NCBI RefSeq assembly: GCF_002979455.1
Contig: NZ_PCOU01000022.1
Location: 30,230 to 94,229, forward strand
DNA length: 64,000 nt
Source of the DNA: Chryseobacterium sp. MYb7
Lineage (GTDB): Bacteria > Bacteroidota > Bacteroidia > Flavobacteriales > Weeksellaceae
Direction: 5' to 3'
The notes under the pieces were generated by a model. The model was not told where the DNA came from, ran no database searches, and worked only from the letters and a program-made list of their open reading frames with translations. Below are positions 32,997 through 41,772 of this stretch, one piece after another. The position numbers and the translations under genes were made by a program. The stretch's first letter is position 1, and every line of letters starts with the position of its first letter.

Positions 32997-33367
32997 TTGG
33001 TAAAATGCAAAAGTAATTATTCTGAATTAAACTGTTCATTTTTTGACCATAAAAAGAGAAAAGACTTATCATCCTCGGTTTCAATCTTTAGTAATTTTAT
33101 CTTGTTATGACTTTTTGTTCATGGATTTCAAAGAAATAATTACGAAATCGGAAATTTTGTCAAGTTAAATTTCCGTTAAAAATACAATATCCGGAAAATT
33201 TGTCCTATTTTTTTGTAAATTTAATAATTGAACAGTTTTTGCGATACAGTCATCGAATAAATGATTAAATAATTGATGGCATTAAGAAACTGAGCCTTAG
33301 AATTTAGTTTCTTGATGTTTTTTTAAAACTAAACTTTCAACGAATCATTACCAAAAATATATAAAAT
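32997..33367. other. divergent intergenic region between the TetR gene and clpB
   Basis: About 370 AT-rich bases must hold the promoters of both genes. On the minus side TACTTTTG, a perfect -7 box, lies about 13 bases before the TetR start. On the plus side no convincing pair of -33 and -7 boxes was found, and no CIRCE-like heat-shock operator was seen. Confidence 0.45.
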
Positions 33368-35962
33368 ATGAACTTAAACCAATATACTGTAAAATCACAG
33401 GAAGCCATCCAGGCAGCACAACAGGTTGCTATGGAACTGGGCAACCAAAGTATTGAACCTCAACATCTCCTTGAAGGTATCTTCCAGGTAGATGAAAATA
33501 TATCGCCATTCTTATTAAAAAAATCTGAAGCAGATGCCAATTTAGTAAGAGAGCGCAACCGTGAAAATTTAGAGAAGCTTCCAAAAGTGCAGGGAGGAAA
33601 CATTTATCTTTCACAATCAGCCAACAAAGTATTGCTGGATGCACCCAATATCGCGAAGAAAATGGATGATGAATATGTAACGATTGAGCACTTATGGCTA
33701 TCTCTTTTGGAAACCAGTTCGGAAGTTTCCAAAATGCTGAAAGATATGGGTGTAACCAAAAATCTATTGGAAGGCGCTATCAAAGAATTAAGAAAAGGAA
33801 GCAAAGCTACTTCTGCAAGTTCGGAAGAAACTTATCAATCCTTAAATAAATATGCTAAAAACTTCAACGAGTTAGCAGCAGAAGGGAAGCTGGATCCGGT
33901 AATCGGGCGTGATGAAGAAATCAGAAGGGTTTTACAGATCCTTTCCAGAAGAACCAAAAACAACCCTATCCTTATTGGGGAACCAGGTGTAGGTAAAACA
34001 GCTATTGCGGAAGGAATCGCTCACAGAATTATTAGCGGCGATGTTCCTGAAAACCTGATGGATAAAACGTTATTCTCATTGGATATGGGAGCTTTGATTG
34101 CCGGAGCAAAATATAAAGGTGAGTTTGAAGAGCGTTTAAAATCTGTTGTGAATGAAGTCATCAAGTCTGACGGACAGATTATTCTTTTCATTGATGAAAT
34201 CCACACGTTGGTAGGAGCCGGAGGTGGTGAAGGAGCTATGGATGCTGCCAACATCTTAAAACCAGCTTTGGCAAGAGGAGAATTAAGAGCTATTGGTGCC
34301 ACTACTTTGAACGAATACCAAAAGTATTTTGAAAAAGACAAAGCGTTGGAAAGACGTTTCCAGAAAGTAATGGTGGAAGAACCGGATACTGAATCTGCAA
34401 TTTCTATCCTTCGTGGAATTAAAGATAAATATGAGGCGCATCACAAAGTAAGAATCAAAGACGAGGCGATTATTGCCGCGGTAGAAATGTCTCAAAGATA
34501 TATTTCAGACCGTTTCTTACCGGATAAAGCGATTGACCTTATTGATGAAGCTTCTGCAAAACTGAGAATGGAAATCAATTCCAAACCGGAAGAACTTGAT
34601 GTTCTGGACAGAAGACTGATGCAGCTGGAAATTGAACTGGCAGCCATCTCAAGAGAAGGTAATCAGACAAAAATTGATCATCTGAAAGAAGATATTGCCA
34701 AAATTTCTGAACAAAGAAATGAGATCAATGCCAAATGGCTGAAAGAAAAACAGAAAAGTGAAGATCTTACCCAGATCAAAAAAGATATTGAATCTCTGAA
34801 ACATGAAGCAGAAAGAGCTTCCAGAGCCGGAGATTATGCAAAAGTAGCGGAGATCCAATATGGAAAACTTCGTGAGAAAGAAGAAGAGCTCAGCAAAATG
34901 GAACTGGAAATGCAGAATCATCAGAATGAGCTGATCAAAGAAGAGGTTACCGCAGAAAATATTTCTGAAGTGATTGGTAAATGGACAGGCATTCCTGTAA
35001 CCAAATTATTGCAATCAGAAAGAGATAAACTATTGAATCTTGAATCTGAGCTGCACCACAGAGTGGTAGGACAGGATGAAGCGATTCAGGCGGTTGCTGA
35101 TGCGATCAGAAGAAACAGAGCCGGATTGAGTGATGATAAAAAACCTATCGGATCATTCTTATTCCTGGGAACAACCGGAGTGGGTAAAACCGAACTGGCA
35201 AAAGCATTGGCAGAATTCTTATTCGATGATGAAAATAATATGACCAGAATTGATATGAGTGAATATCAGGAACGTCACAGTGTTTCAAGATTGGTAGGAG
35301 CGCCTCCTGGATATGTAGGCTATGATGAGGGAGGACAATTGACTGAAGCGGTTAGAAGAAGACCTTATTCGGTAGTGCTTTTAGACGAAATTGAAAAAGC
35401 ACATCCGGATGTTTTCAACACTTTACTTCAGGTTCTGGATGATGGACGTCTGACGGATAATAAAGGTAGGGTCGTAAATTTCAAGAATTCAATCATCATC
35501 ATGACCTCGAATTTAGGCTCACATCTGATTCAGGAAAATTTTGAAAATCTTACAGAGGAAAATCAGGATGAAATTGTGGATAAAACAAAGGATGAAGTTT
35601 TTGATCTTTTAAAACAGACGCTGCGTCCGGAATTCCTGAACAGAATTGATGAGATTGTACTGTTCCAGCCTTTAAGAAAAAAAGAAATCGGAAAAATCGT
35701 ACAGTACCAGTTGAGAGGATTCAATGAAATGCTATCTAAAAGAAACATTATCATGACTTTCACTCAGGATGCGGTAGATTATCTGATGAATAAAGGATAT
35801 GATCCTGCCTTCGGAGCAAGACCACTGAAAAGAGTGATCCAACAGGAGGTATTAAACAAACTGTCTAAAGAAATTCTTGCAGGAAATGTAAACGATGGAG
35901 ATAGAATCACTCTGGATTACTTCGTAGAAACAGGTTTGGTTTTCAGACCTACTGAACAATAA
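33368..35962 (+). CDS. clpB: ATP-dependent disaggregase ClpB
   Basis: This 864-residue Hsp100 protein rescues aggregated proteins with DnaK. It has the N-terminal double Clp repeat (residues 5-145), AAA+ domain 1 with Walker A GEPGVGKTA (about 205) and Walker B LFIDEIHTLVGAGG, a long coiled-coil M domain (about 410-530, e.g. KKDIESLKHEAERASRAGDY) that separates ClpB from ClpA/ClpC, AAA+ domain 2 with GTTGVGKTE (about 605), and the C-terminal small domain with YDPAFGARPLKRVIQ. Length and motifs are complete. It is monocistronic with a strong terminator. Confidence 0.97.
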   Translation: MNLNQYTVKSQEAIQAAQQVAMELGNQSIEPQHLLEGIFQVDENISPFLLKKSEADANLVRERNRENLEKLPKVQGGNIYLSQSANKVLLDAPNIAKKMDDEYVTIEHLWLSLLETSSEVSKMLKDMGVTKNLLEGAIKELRKGSKATSASSEETYQSLNKYAKNFNELAAEGKLDPVIGRDEEIRRVLQILSRRTKNNPILIGEPGVGKTAIAEGIAHRIISGDVPENLMDKTLFSLDMGALIAGAKYKGEFEERLKSVVNEVIKSDGQIILFIDEIHTLVGAGGGEGAMDAANILKPALARGELRAIGATTLNEYQKYFEKDKALERRFQKVMVEEPDTESAISILRGIKDKYEAHHKVRIKDEAIIAAVEMSQRYISDRFLPDKAIDLIDEASAKLRMEINSKPEELDVLDRRLMQLEIELAAISREGNQTKIDHLKEDIAKISEQRNEINAKWLKEKQKSEDLTQIKKDIESLKHEAERASRAGDYAKVAEIQYGKLREKEEELSKMELEMQNHQNELIKEEVTAENISEVIGKWTGIPVTKLLQSERDKLLNLESELHHRVVGQDEAIQAVADAIRRNRAGLSDDKKPIGSFLFLGTTGVGKTELAKALAEFLFDDENNMTRIDMSEYQERHSVSRLVGAPPGYVGYDEGGQLTEAVRRRPYSVVLLDEIEKAHPDVFNTLLQVLDDGRLTDNKGRVVNFKNSIIIMTSNLGSHLIQENFENLTEENQDEIVDKTKDEVFDLLKQTLRPEFLNRIDEIVLFQPLRKKEIGKIVQYQLRGFNEMLSKRNIIMTFTQDAVDYLMNKGYDPAFGARPLKRVIQQEVLNKLSKEILAGNVNDGDRITLDYFVETGLVFRPTEQ

Positions 35963-35994
35963 AATAGTTTTTTTCATATACATTATTTTTGTGG

Positions 35995-36032
35995 ATAAGT
36001 GCTGTAGAATAATCTGCAGCACTTATTTTTTC
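35995..36032 (+). terminator. terminator after clpB
   Basis: A 14-base stem with one wobble pair (ATAAGTGCTGTAGA and TCTGCAGCACTTAT) and a four-base loop is followed by Ts, 33 bases after the clpB stop. Confidence 0.85.
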
Positions 36033-36100
36033 ACCTAATTTATCCTTATTAAGTGAAATATAATTATATTTACTACTCTAATAACTTAAACAAAAACAAC

Positions 36101-36253
36101 ATGAAAAAGTTAAAAAGAAATGAATTAAAGAAAATTGATGGCGGAATTGAACCATTCCCAATTGCGTGTGGTGAGGACTGGAGCTGTCCTCAAGGTCTTT
36201 GTTGTACATCAGGACTTGTCTGCAGGGATTGGAAAAAATATCCTTGTATTTAA
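36101..36253 (+). CDS. Cys-rich peptide with double-glycine leader (bacteriocin-like)
   Basis: This 50-residue peptide starts at ATG 36101; an upstream in-frame ATG would add an unlikely Asn/Tyr-rich stretch. The leader MKKLKRNELKKIDGG ends in a classic Gly-Gly, cut by peptidase-containing exporters in this family. The core of 35 residues has six Cys with WSCPQGLCC, matching WSC...CPPGTCC in the peptide encoded at 16790-16951. It has its own terminator directly downstream. No maturation enzyme or exporter is adjacent. The function is unknown. Confidence 0.78.
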   Translation: MKKLKRNELKKIDGGIEPFPIACGEDWSCPQGLCCTSGLVCRDWKKYPCI

Positions 36254-36260
36254 AGAATAG

Positions 36261-36289
36261 GCGGAGAAATATACTTTCTCCGCTTTTTT
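36261..36289 (+). terminator. terminator after the Cys-rich peptide gene
   Basis: A nine-base stem GCGGAGAAA/TTTCTCCGC with a five-base loop is followed by six Ts, seven bases after the stop codon. Confidence 0.85.
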
Positions 36290-36381
36290 CTAGAGCAAAA
36301 CTGTGTTTGATTTATCTCCAAATTATTATACTTTGCATACAATCCGTAAAAACACGGTAAAAATAACAGTATAATTCCCAA

Positions 36382-36431
36382 TTCGCGAATACATTTTCTA
36401 GCATATTTTTTCCGAGATTTGCATATTAATT
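36382..36431 (+). promoter_or_regulatory. conserved upstream motifs of the two-component operon
   Basis: ATTCGCGAAT (core TTCGCGAA, 36382-36389) and ATTTGCATATTAATT (36417-36431) precede the operon start at 36457. The second is repeated exactly at 39267-39281, and a TTCnnGAA core recurs before both metalloprotease genes at a similar distance from the start codon. Confidence 0.45.
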
Positions 36432-36456
36432 GAGTTTTACCGTAAACCACTAAGCT

Positions 36457-37008
36457 ATGAATACAGAATCAAACAATCCACTACAACCTGGAATCATGTC
36501 AAACAGTCTTATCCAGACTCTGATCGACAATTACCGTCAAAACCACCTAAGTGCGATCAACACTGCTTTAGGAATTCAGGATGCTCATTCTATTTGGTTT
36601 GACCTTCCGAAATTAAAAAGTTTTATTGCAAAAATTGAAGAAGAAGCAGCCAAAGTAAATCCTGCTACTTCAGAAGCAGATCTGGGAATCAGATTTTATT
36701 ATGCTTCATATCCTAAAACTGAAAACTGGGATATCATGGCATCTCACCCGGTACCTCAGGAATACGCCGAAAAACACACGCTAGTTTTAATACCAACCGT
36801 AAAAAAAACAAGTGAAAATGGAGTGGCTTATGATTCTGATTTTAATACTTTTCAAGCCAATGGAGACAATTCAAAATTAGCATTAAACGCGCGTAATTTT
36901 ACTCCATCAGGTGATGGTGATGGAGGACCTCAGAGTGATGACACTGGCCTTGGAGAAAACAGTGGAACACTTATTCCACCAGCTCCCCCTTTGGGCACAT
37001 CTTATTAA
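36457..37008 (+). CDS. hypothetical protein, first gene of a two-component operon
   Basis: This is a 183-residue soluble protein with no signal peptide or membrane segment. The first half is helical (SLIQTLIDNYRQNHLSAINT, LPKLKSFIAKIEEEAAKVNP); the middle has beta-strand character (IRFYYASYPK, HTLVLIPTVKK); the tail is disordered and Gly/Asp/Pro-rich (SGDGDGGPQSDD to PPAPPLGTSY). No named family is recognised. It lies 20 bases before a membrane protein gene and heads the operon that encodes the histidine kinase and NarL-type regulator, so it may feed a signal to them. Confidence 0.7.
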   Translation: MNTESNNPLQPGIMSNSLIQTLIDNYRQNHLSAINTALGIQDAHSIWFDLPKLKSFIAKIEEEAAKVNPATSEADLGIRFYYASYPKTENWDIMASHPVPQEYAEKHTLVLIPTVKKTSENGVAYDSDFNTFQANGDNSKLALNARNFTPSGDGDGGPQSDDTGLGENSGTLIPPAPPLGTSY

Positions 37009-37028
37009 TCACCATTCTTAAACGCAGC

Positions 37029-37676
37029 ATGACTGAGATTCAAAAAATTTTTGCATCATTTATGTATTGGGGTGAAGCCTTTGCCGCAATAATCTCCCTG
37101 ATTTATTATAACCGTGTAAAAAAACAGCCCTGGAAATATCTGGCTATCTATCTCATTCTTATTTTTCTGTGTGAGTCAGCAGTGAAATGGGGAGAAAAAC
37201 CACTTAAAATAGACAGAATAAATTTTTACAACTACTTTGTAATACCATTGCAGTTTATATTTTTTTATTGGCTGTATGCAAAAGAATCTCTGAAGAAAGT
37301 AAAACTATTTTACATTCTGACGGGTATATATATCTTAACATATATCCTCAGGGGACTTTTCTTCCCGGAAAAGAAAATAATCTTTTCTTTTAATTACAAT
37401 GTAGGCTGCTTACTTTTAATGGGGCTTGTCATTATGGAATTTTATAAACAGGTTAATTCATCTGAGATCCTCAATTTCAGTAAAAACAGAATGTTTTATA
37501 TCAATCTGGGAATAACGCTTTTTTATATTGCCAATCAGCCATTTATGACATTTAATTCCCTTCTGTGGAAGTATATAGATATTTGGGACATTTATTTTAT
37601 ATATTTTCAGGTTTCAGGAGCAATTATGTATATATTATTTGCAAGTTCATTTATATGGGGAAAACAGAGCTCTTAA
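37029..37676 (+). CDS. polytopic membrane protein upstream of the histidine kinase
   Basis: This 215-residue protein has about seven transmembrane helices with short loops and a WxxY-rich composition. No family is recognised. Its last 22 bases overlap the start of the histidine kinase gene, so the two are translationally coupled. The kinase has only one membrane helix and almost no periplasmic part, so this protein may act as its membrane sensor; that is inference. Confidence 0.68.
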   Translation: MTEIQKIFASFMYWGEAFAAIISLIYYNRVKKQPWKYLAIYLILIFLCESAVKWGEKPLKIDRINFYNYFVIPLQFIFFYWLYAKESLKKVKLFYILTGIYILTYILRGLFFPEKKIIFSFNYNVGCLLLMGLVIMEFYKQVNSSEILNFSKNRMFYINLGITLFYIANQPFMTFNSLLWKYIDIWDIYFIYFQVSGAIMYILFASSFIWGKQSS

Positions 37677-38440
37677 TAACTATTATTTCATTCAACATCT
37701 TTTTTTTGATGTTTGTAATAGCCGTATTTATCTATATCAGGAATTACAGACAGAGAAAAAGAGAATATTTGATTGAAATTGAAATGAAAAATGAACTTCA
37801 TCAGAGAGAGCTCCTATCTACCCAACTTGAAATTCAGCAAGCTACCATGCAGCAAATCGGGCGGGAACTTCATGACAATATTGGTCAGAAACTTACCCTC
37901 GTAAGTCTGTATGTACAGCAAATGCTTTACGAAAATAAAGTTTCTGAAGCGAGTGAAAGAATTGATCAGGTTTCCCAGATCATCAACCAGTCTCTTCAGG
38001 ATCTTAGGAGCCTGTCAAAAACATTAACGGATGACAATATCAACCAAAAGGAAATTGTAACTTTAATACAGGAAGAAGTAGACAATACGAATTCCTTTAA
38101 AAAGTGTCATGTAAGCTTTGAACATAATTTTAAGCAACTGGATTTGGGCTTTGTTCATAAAAATGTATTGCTCAGAATTACTCAGGAATTTATTCAGAAT
38201 AGTATTAAACACTCCGGTTGTAAAAATATTTTCATCAGCCTGAATACTTCTGATGAGATCCTTTGGGAACTTAATATCCGTGATGACGGAAGCGGGTTTG
38301 ATACTTCACACATCAAATCCAACGGAATAGGCCTTACGAATATGAAAAACAGAGCTGAAATCATAGGAGCCAGTTTTCACATGGAAAGCCATGAAAATAC
38401 AGGGACCCAACTCAATATTATCTTAAAAAAACAGTCATGA
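37655..38440 (+). CDS. sensor histidine kinase (HisKA_3 type)
   Basis: The protein is 261 residues from ATG at 37655; longer frames only read through the overlapping membrane protein gene. One transmembrane helix (residues 7-27) is followed by a coiled coil (40-68), the HisKA_3 dimerisation and phosphoacceptor segment with His73 (QIGRELHDNIGQKL), and a HATPase_c domain with N box FIQNSIKHS, G1 DDGSGFD and G2 GIGLTNMKNRAEIIG. It phosphorylates the NarL-type regulator encoded next, whose start overlaps its stop by 4 bases. Confidence 0.93.
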   Translation: MGKTELLITIISFNIFFLMFVIAVFIYIRNYRQRKREYLIEIEMKNELHQRELLSTQLEIQQATMQQIGRELHDNIGQKLTLVSLYVQQMLYENKVSEASERIDQVSQIINQSLQDLRSLSKTLTDDNINQKEIVTLIQEEVDNTNSFKKCHVSFEHNFKQLDLGFVHKNVLLRITQEFIQNSIKHSGCKNIFISLNTSDEILWELNIRDDGSGFDTSHIKSNGIGLTNMKNRAEIIGASFHMESHENTGTQLNIILKKQS

Positions 38441-39078
38441 AAAAATCTATTGTAATTGTTGACGACCATATACTTATTGCGAAAGCACTGGAAGGAATCA
38501 TTGGTAACTTTAATGAATTTGAAGTCATCTATGTAGCCGAAAACGGGAAAGATTTTATCCAAAAACTTGAAGAGGGCAACCCTGTTCCGGATATTATTCT
38601 TTTGGATATCAGTATGCCCATTATGGATGGCTTTGAAACGGCAGTCTGGCTTACAAAAAATCATCCTGGTATTAAGGTGATGGCTCTCAGTATGCAGGGC
38701 GATGACAACAGTGTGATTAAGATGATCAAAAGCGGAGCAAAAGGTTATCTCTTAAAAAACACTCACCCAAGAGATCTGGAAACAGCACTTACCCGATTGA
38801 ACAGTGACGGCTTCTTTTACCCGGACTGGGCTTCAAAAATTATTTTCTCTAATCTTAACAAGGAAACAGAGACTGAAATTGCCATAAGAATTTCTGACAG
38901 GGAGAAAGAATTCCTGAAATATACAGTCACAGAACTAAGCTATAAAGAAATTGCGGACAGAATGTGCTGCAGCCCAAGGACAGTAGAAAGCTATCGTGAT
39001 CAGCTTTGTGACAAACTGGATTTAAAGACCCGCGTAGGACTGGCAGTTTTTGCGATCAAAAATGGTTTTGCAAACTAA
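38437..39078 (+). CDS. NarL/FixJ-family response regulator
   Basis: This 213-residue regulator has a receiver domain with acidic pair Asp9-Asp10, phosphoacceptor Asp57 (ILLDISMP) and Lys in GAKGYLLKN, and a C-terminal LuxR-type helix-turn-helix (SDREKEFLKYTVTELSYKEIADRMCCSPRTVESYRDQL, about 150-190). It is coupled to the kinase gene by a 4-base overlap. The two metalloprotease genes downstream and its own operon share upstream motifs, so they may be its targets. Confidence 0.94.
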   Translation: MKKSIVIVDDHILIAKALEGIIGNFNEFEVIYVAENGKDFIQKLEEGNPVPDIILLDISMPIMDGFETAVWLTKNHPGIKVMALSMQGDDNSVIKMIKSGAKGYLLKNTHPRDLETALTRLNSDGFFYPDWASKIIFSNLNKETETEIAIRISDREKEFLKYTVTELSYKEIADRMCCSPRTVESYRDQLCDKLDLKTRVGLAVFAIKNGFAN

Positions 39079-39240
39079 TTTTATCTTTAAAAAATCCATT
39101 AAAAAATAAATTAAAACAAAATACTTTCATCAAAAATAACACAATAACAAAACACATCATTATATTTTTAAAAATTGATTAAAATTCAAAATACACTGAA
39201 TAACATTGAATTAAAATCAACCAAAGCTTAAAATTCGTAA

Positions 39241-39281
39241 TAATTCCGGAATTAATTTGCGGAATTATTTGCATATTAATT
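39241..39281 (+). promoter_or_regulatory. conserved upstream motifs of the first M43 gene
   Basis: A perfect 14-bp palindrome TAATTCCGGAATTA (39241-39254) and the 15-mer ATTTGCATATTAATT (39267-39281, identical to 36417-36431) lie before the start at 39324. The TTCnnGAA core ends 72 bases before the ATG. Confidence 0.5.
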
Positions 39282-39323
39282 TCAAATAATATAATTTCAC
39301 ATCCTCAACCAAATTATAACAAT

Positions 39324-40337
39324 ATGAAAAAACTATTATTCGGAGCTCTTATGCTCGGGTTAATGACGGCTTGTAACAATGACAACATTCAAAACCAAAA
39401 TGAAACACAGGCTGAACCGGAAACTTCTTCACTAGCCTCCAAAAGAATTTGTCCATCTGAGGAAATGAGACAAGAGGCGTTACAAAAAGATCCTGCACTC
39501 AGACAAAAGGTAGAAGAAATTGAAGCTAATGCAAAAAAATTCGCTAACAATCTTGCTTTAGGAAAAGTTCTTGCAGATGGAACTGTTGAAATTCCAGTTG
39601 TTGTAAATGTAATCTATAAAACCGCAGCACAGAATGTGTCTGATGCAAAAATTGCCGACCAGATTGCTATCTTAAATGCCGACTATGGTGGGACAAACAG
39701 TGATGTTTCAAAAATCCCCGCAGAATTTCAGGGGGTAAAAGCTGGTGATGTAAAAGTAAGATTCAAATTGACCAACACCATAAGAAAAACAACTACCAAA
39801 ACATCATGGAGTAAAACAGACCGTACAAATAATACCATGAAAAAAGCCTCTACAGGAGGTATTGATGCTACTAATCCTACCAATTATTTAAACATCTGGA
39901 TCGTTGGATATATGCCGGATCCATTGGGTGACATTCTTGGATATGCCACTTTCCCGGAAGATGCCGGTACCTGGAAAGATGGTGTCGTAATTGCAGCTCC
40001 TTATATGGGGAAAACAGGAGATTCTTCTGCATTCAATCTGGGAAGAACTGCCACTCATGAGGTAGGGCATTATCTAGGTCTTAGACATATATGGGGTGAT
40101 ACCAATTGTGGTGATGACTTAATTGCAGATACACCTACTCAAACAACTTATAATAGTGGAAACCCAACCTACCCTCTTTATAATACTTGCTATGGAGTAA
40201 AAAGGTCTGTAATGTTTATGAATTACATGGATTATTCTAATGACAGTTCACTCTATATGTTTACAGCAGGACAAAAAACAAAAATGCAGTCTGTAACGGC
40301 TTCCTCTGGAGCAAGATCAGGATTGAGGGTTTTATAA
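39324..40337 (+). CDS. M43-family zinc metalloprotease lipoprotein, copy 1
   Basis: This 337-residue protein has a lipoprotein leader MKKLLFGALMLGLMTAC with acylated Cys17. The pro-region (about 20-85) is followed by the metallopeptidase domain: zinc motif HEVGHYLGLRH (HExxHxxGxxH) near residue 241, a downstream Cys-containing calcium or disulfide region (GDTNCGDDLIADTPTQ), and the Met-turn MNYMDYSND. These features define the pappalysin (M43) family, as in cytophagalysin and ulilysin. Being lipid-anchored it acts at the cell envelope. It is about 60 per cent similar by eye to the next gene and has its own promoter region and terminator. Confidence 0.93.
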   Translation: MKKLLFGALMLGLMTACNNDNIQNQNETQAEPETSSLASKRICPSEEMRQEALQKDPALRQKVEEIEANAKKFANNLALGKVLADGTVEIPVVVNVIYKTAAQNVSDAKIADQIAILNADYGGTNSDVSKIPAEFQGVKAGDVKVRFKLTNTIRKTTTKTSWSKTDRTNNTMKKASTGGIDATNPTNYLNIWIVGYMPDPLGDILGYATFPEDAGTWKDGVVIAAPYMGKTGDSSAFNLGRTATHEVGHYLGLRHIWGDTNCGDDLIADTPTQTTYNSGNPTYPLYNTCYGVKRSVMFMNYMDYSNDSSLYMFTAGQKTKMQSVTASSGARSGLRVL

Positions 40338-40360
40338 ATCAATATCTATTTAAATATTTA

Positions 40361-40390
40361 AATCTATCTCAATTTGGGATAGATTTTTTT
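40361..40390 (+). terminator. terminator after M43 copy 1
   Basis: AATCTATC and GATAGATT pair around a nine-base loop and are followed by eight Ts. The terminator after M43 copy 2 has nearly the same sequence, consistent with duplication of the whole gene unit. Confidence 0.8.
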
Positions 40391-40576
40391 TTAATAATAG
40401 ATACTACAATTCAATTTTAACGTAAAAATATCCTACAAAAATTAAGACAACAAATAATTCTGATTAGCAACAAGATTAATTGTGGAATAAAAAATATTTT
40501 TTTGAAGTTTATTAAAAATCAACATATTACAATTAACATTAAAATACAATACATTAACAAGGCAAAATATACCAAT

Positions 40577-40620
40577 TTCACGAATCATCTTTACATTGGC
40601 TTCAAATAATTATAATTTCA
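40577..40620 (+). promoter_or_regulatory. upstream region of the second M43 gene
   Basis: TTTCACGAAT (core TTCACGAA, 40577-40584) lies 65 bases before the ATG at 40650. The following TTCAAATAATTATAATTTCA nearly matches TTCAAATAATATAATTTCA upstream of the first copy (39281-39299). The 185 bases between the first terminator and this site are AT-rich with no gene seen. Confidence 0.45.
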
Positions 40621-40649
40621 TATCCACAACCAAATTATATTATAAAGAT

Positions 40650-41663
40650 ATGAAAAAACTATTATTCGGAGCCCTAATTCTGGGCCTTATGTCGGCATGT
40701 AACACCGACAGCTTAACCAATCAAAACGAAACACCTCCGGATCAGGCACCTACTACAGGAAGTGCTCTTAAAAGAAGCTGTCCTTCTGAAGTATTGAGGG
40801 CTCAAATGTTACAAAAAAATCCTGCACTACGATTAAAAGCAGAGGAGATTGAAGCACGTACTCAAAACTTCGCTGAGAATCTTAAACTTGGAAAAGTTCT
40901 GGCAGACGGAACTGTTGAAATCCCAGTTGTTTTTAACGTAATCTATAACACTTCTGCTCAAAATGTTTCTGACGCAAGAATTGCAGAACAAATCGCAGTA
41001 CTGAATGCCGATTATGGTGCTACGAATTCTGACATCAATAAAATTCCTTCAGCATTTCAACCTGTAGCCGCAGGTGACGTAAAAATACGTTTCAAACTGG
41101 TAGCTACCAACCGTAAGCAAAATTCAAAAACAGGTTGGAGATCTGATCTTGAGCAAATGAAAAAAGCTAGCACAGGAGGTATTGACGCGACTGATGTAAA
41201 TAAAAATATGAATATATGGGTGGTGAACTCGATCCTTGATGAAAATAACCAAGCAGGAACTCTTGGTTATGCTTATTATCCTGAAAATGCAGGACAATGG
41301 TATGATGGTCTTGTAATTGGATATCAGTATATCGGAAAAACCGGGGCTTCTGCACCATTCAATTTAGGAAGAACAGTCACTCACGAAGTAGGACACTACC
41401 TAAATTTACCTCACCTTTGGGGATCATCTGATGCAGGATGCCAGACAGATTACTCTAATGATACTCCTACCTCTCCTGGCCCTAACTACGGAAATCCTAC
41501 ATACCCACTAAACAGAGTTTGTGGAGGAGTAAGCCGTTCTCAGATGTTCATGAATTATATGGATTATGTAGATGACAAATCTATGGTTATGTTCTCTGCC
41601 AACCAAAAAACAAGAATGCAGGCAGTAGTAGCTGCAGCAGGGCCAAGAGCAGGATTAAGATAA
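40650..41663 (+). CDS. M43-family zinc metalloprotease lipoprotein, copy 2
   Basis: The protein is 337 residues from ATG at 40650 (MKKLLFGALILGLMSAC, acylated Cys17); the in-frame extension to 40596 is not conserved in the paralogue. The metallopeptidase domain has HEVGHYLNLPH (HExxHxxxxxH; the usual Gly before the third ligand is Asn here), a Cys pair region (AGCQTDYSNDTP), and the Met-turn MNYMDYVDD. Length is identical to copy 1. The unit, including the upstream region and terminator, looks like a tandem duplication, later diverged mostly in the substrate-facing middle. Confidence 0.93.
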   Translation: MKKLLFGALILGLMSACNTDSLTNQNETPPDQAPTTGSALKRSCPSEVLRAQMLQKNPALRLKAEEIEARTQNFAENLKLGKVLADGTVEIPVVFNVIYNTSAQNVSDARIAEQIAVLNADYGATNSDINKIPSAFQPVAAGDVKIRFKLVATNRKQNSKTGWRSDLEQMKKASTGGIDATDVNKNMNIWVVNSILDENNQAGTLGYAYYPENAGQWYDGLVIGYQYIGKTGASAPFNLGRTVTHEVGHYLNLPHLWGSSDAGCQTDYSNDTPTSPGPNYGNPTYPLNRVCGGVSRSQMFMNYMDYVDDKSMVMFSANQKTRMQAVVAAAGPRAGLR

Positions 41664-41702
41664 TTAACAACTTCATTCAGAATATTATAAAAATCTTAAA
41701 AT

Positions 41703-41735
41703 AGTCTATCTCAATATTTGGGATAGATTTTTTTT
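41703..41735 (+). terminator. terminator after M43 copy 2
   Basis: TCTATC and GATAGA pair around CTCAATATTTGG-like loop sequence and are followed by eight Ts; it resembles the terminator at 40361-40390. Confidence 0.75.
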
Positions 41736-41772
41736 ATACTTTTACATGATTTAATTTAGCACCACTACTACG

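Noticed and set aside
16790..36253. Complete bacteriocin biosynthesis cluster.
   Set aside because: The two leader peptides are solitary and 19 kb apart, and no exporter, protease or modification enzyme lies beside either one.
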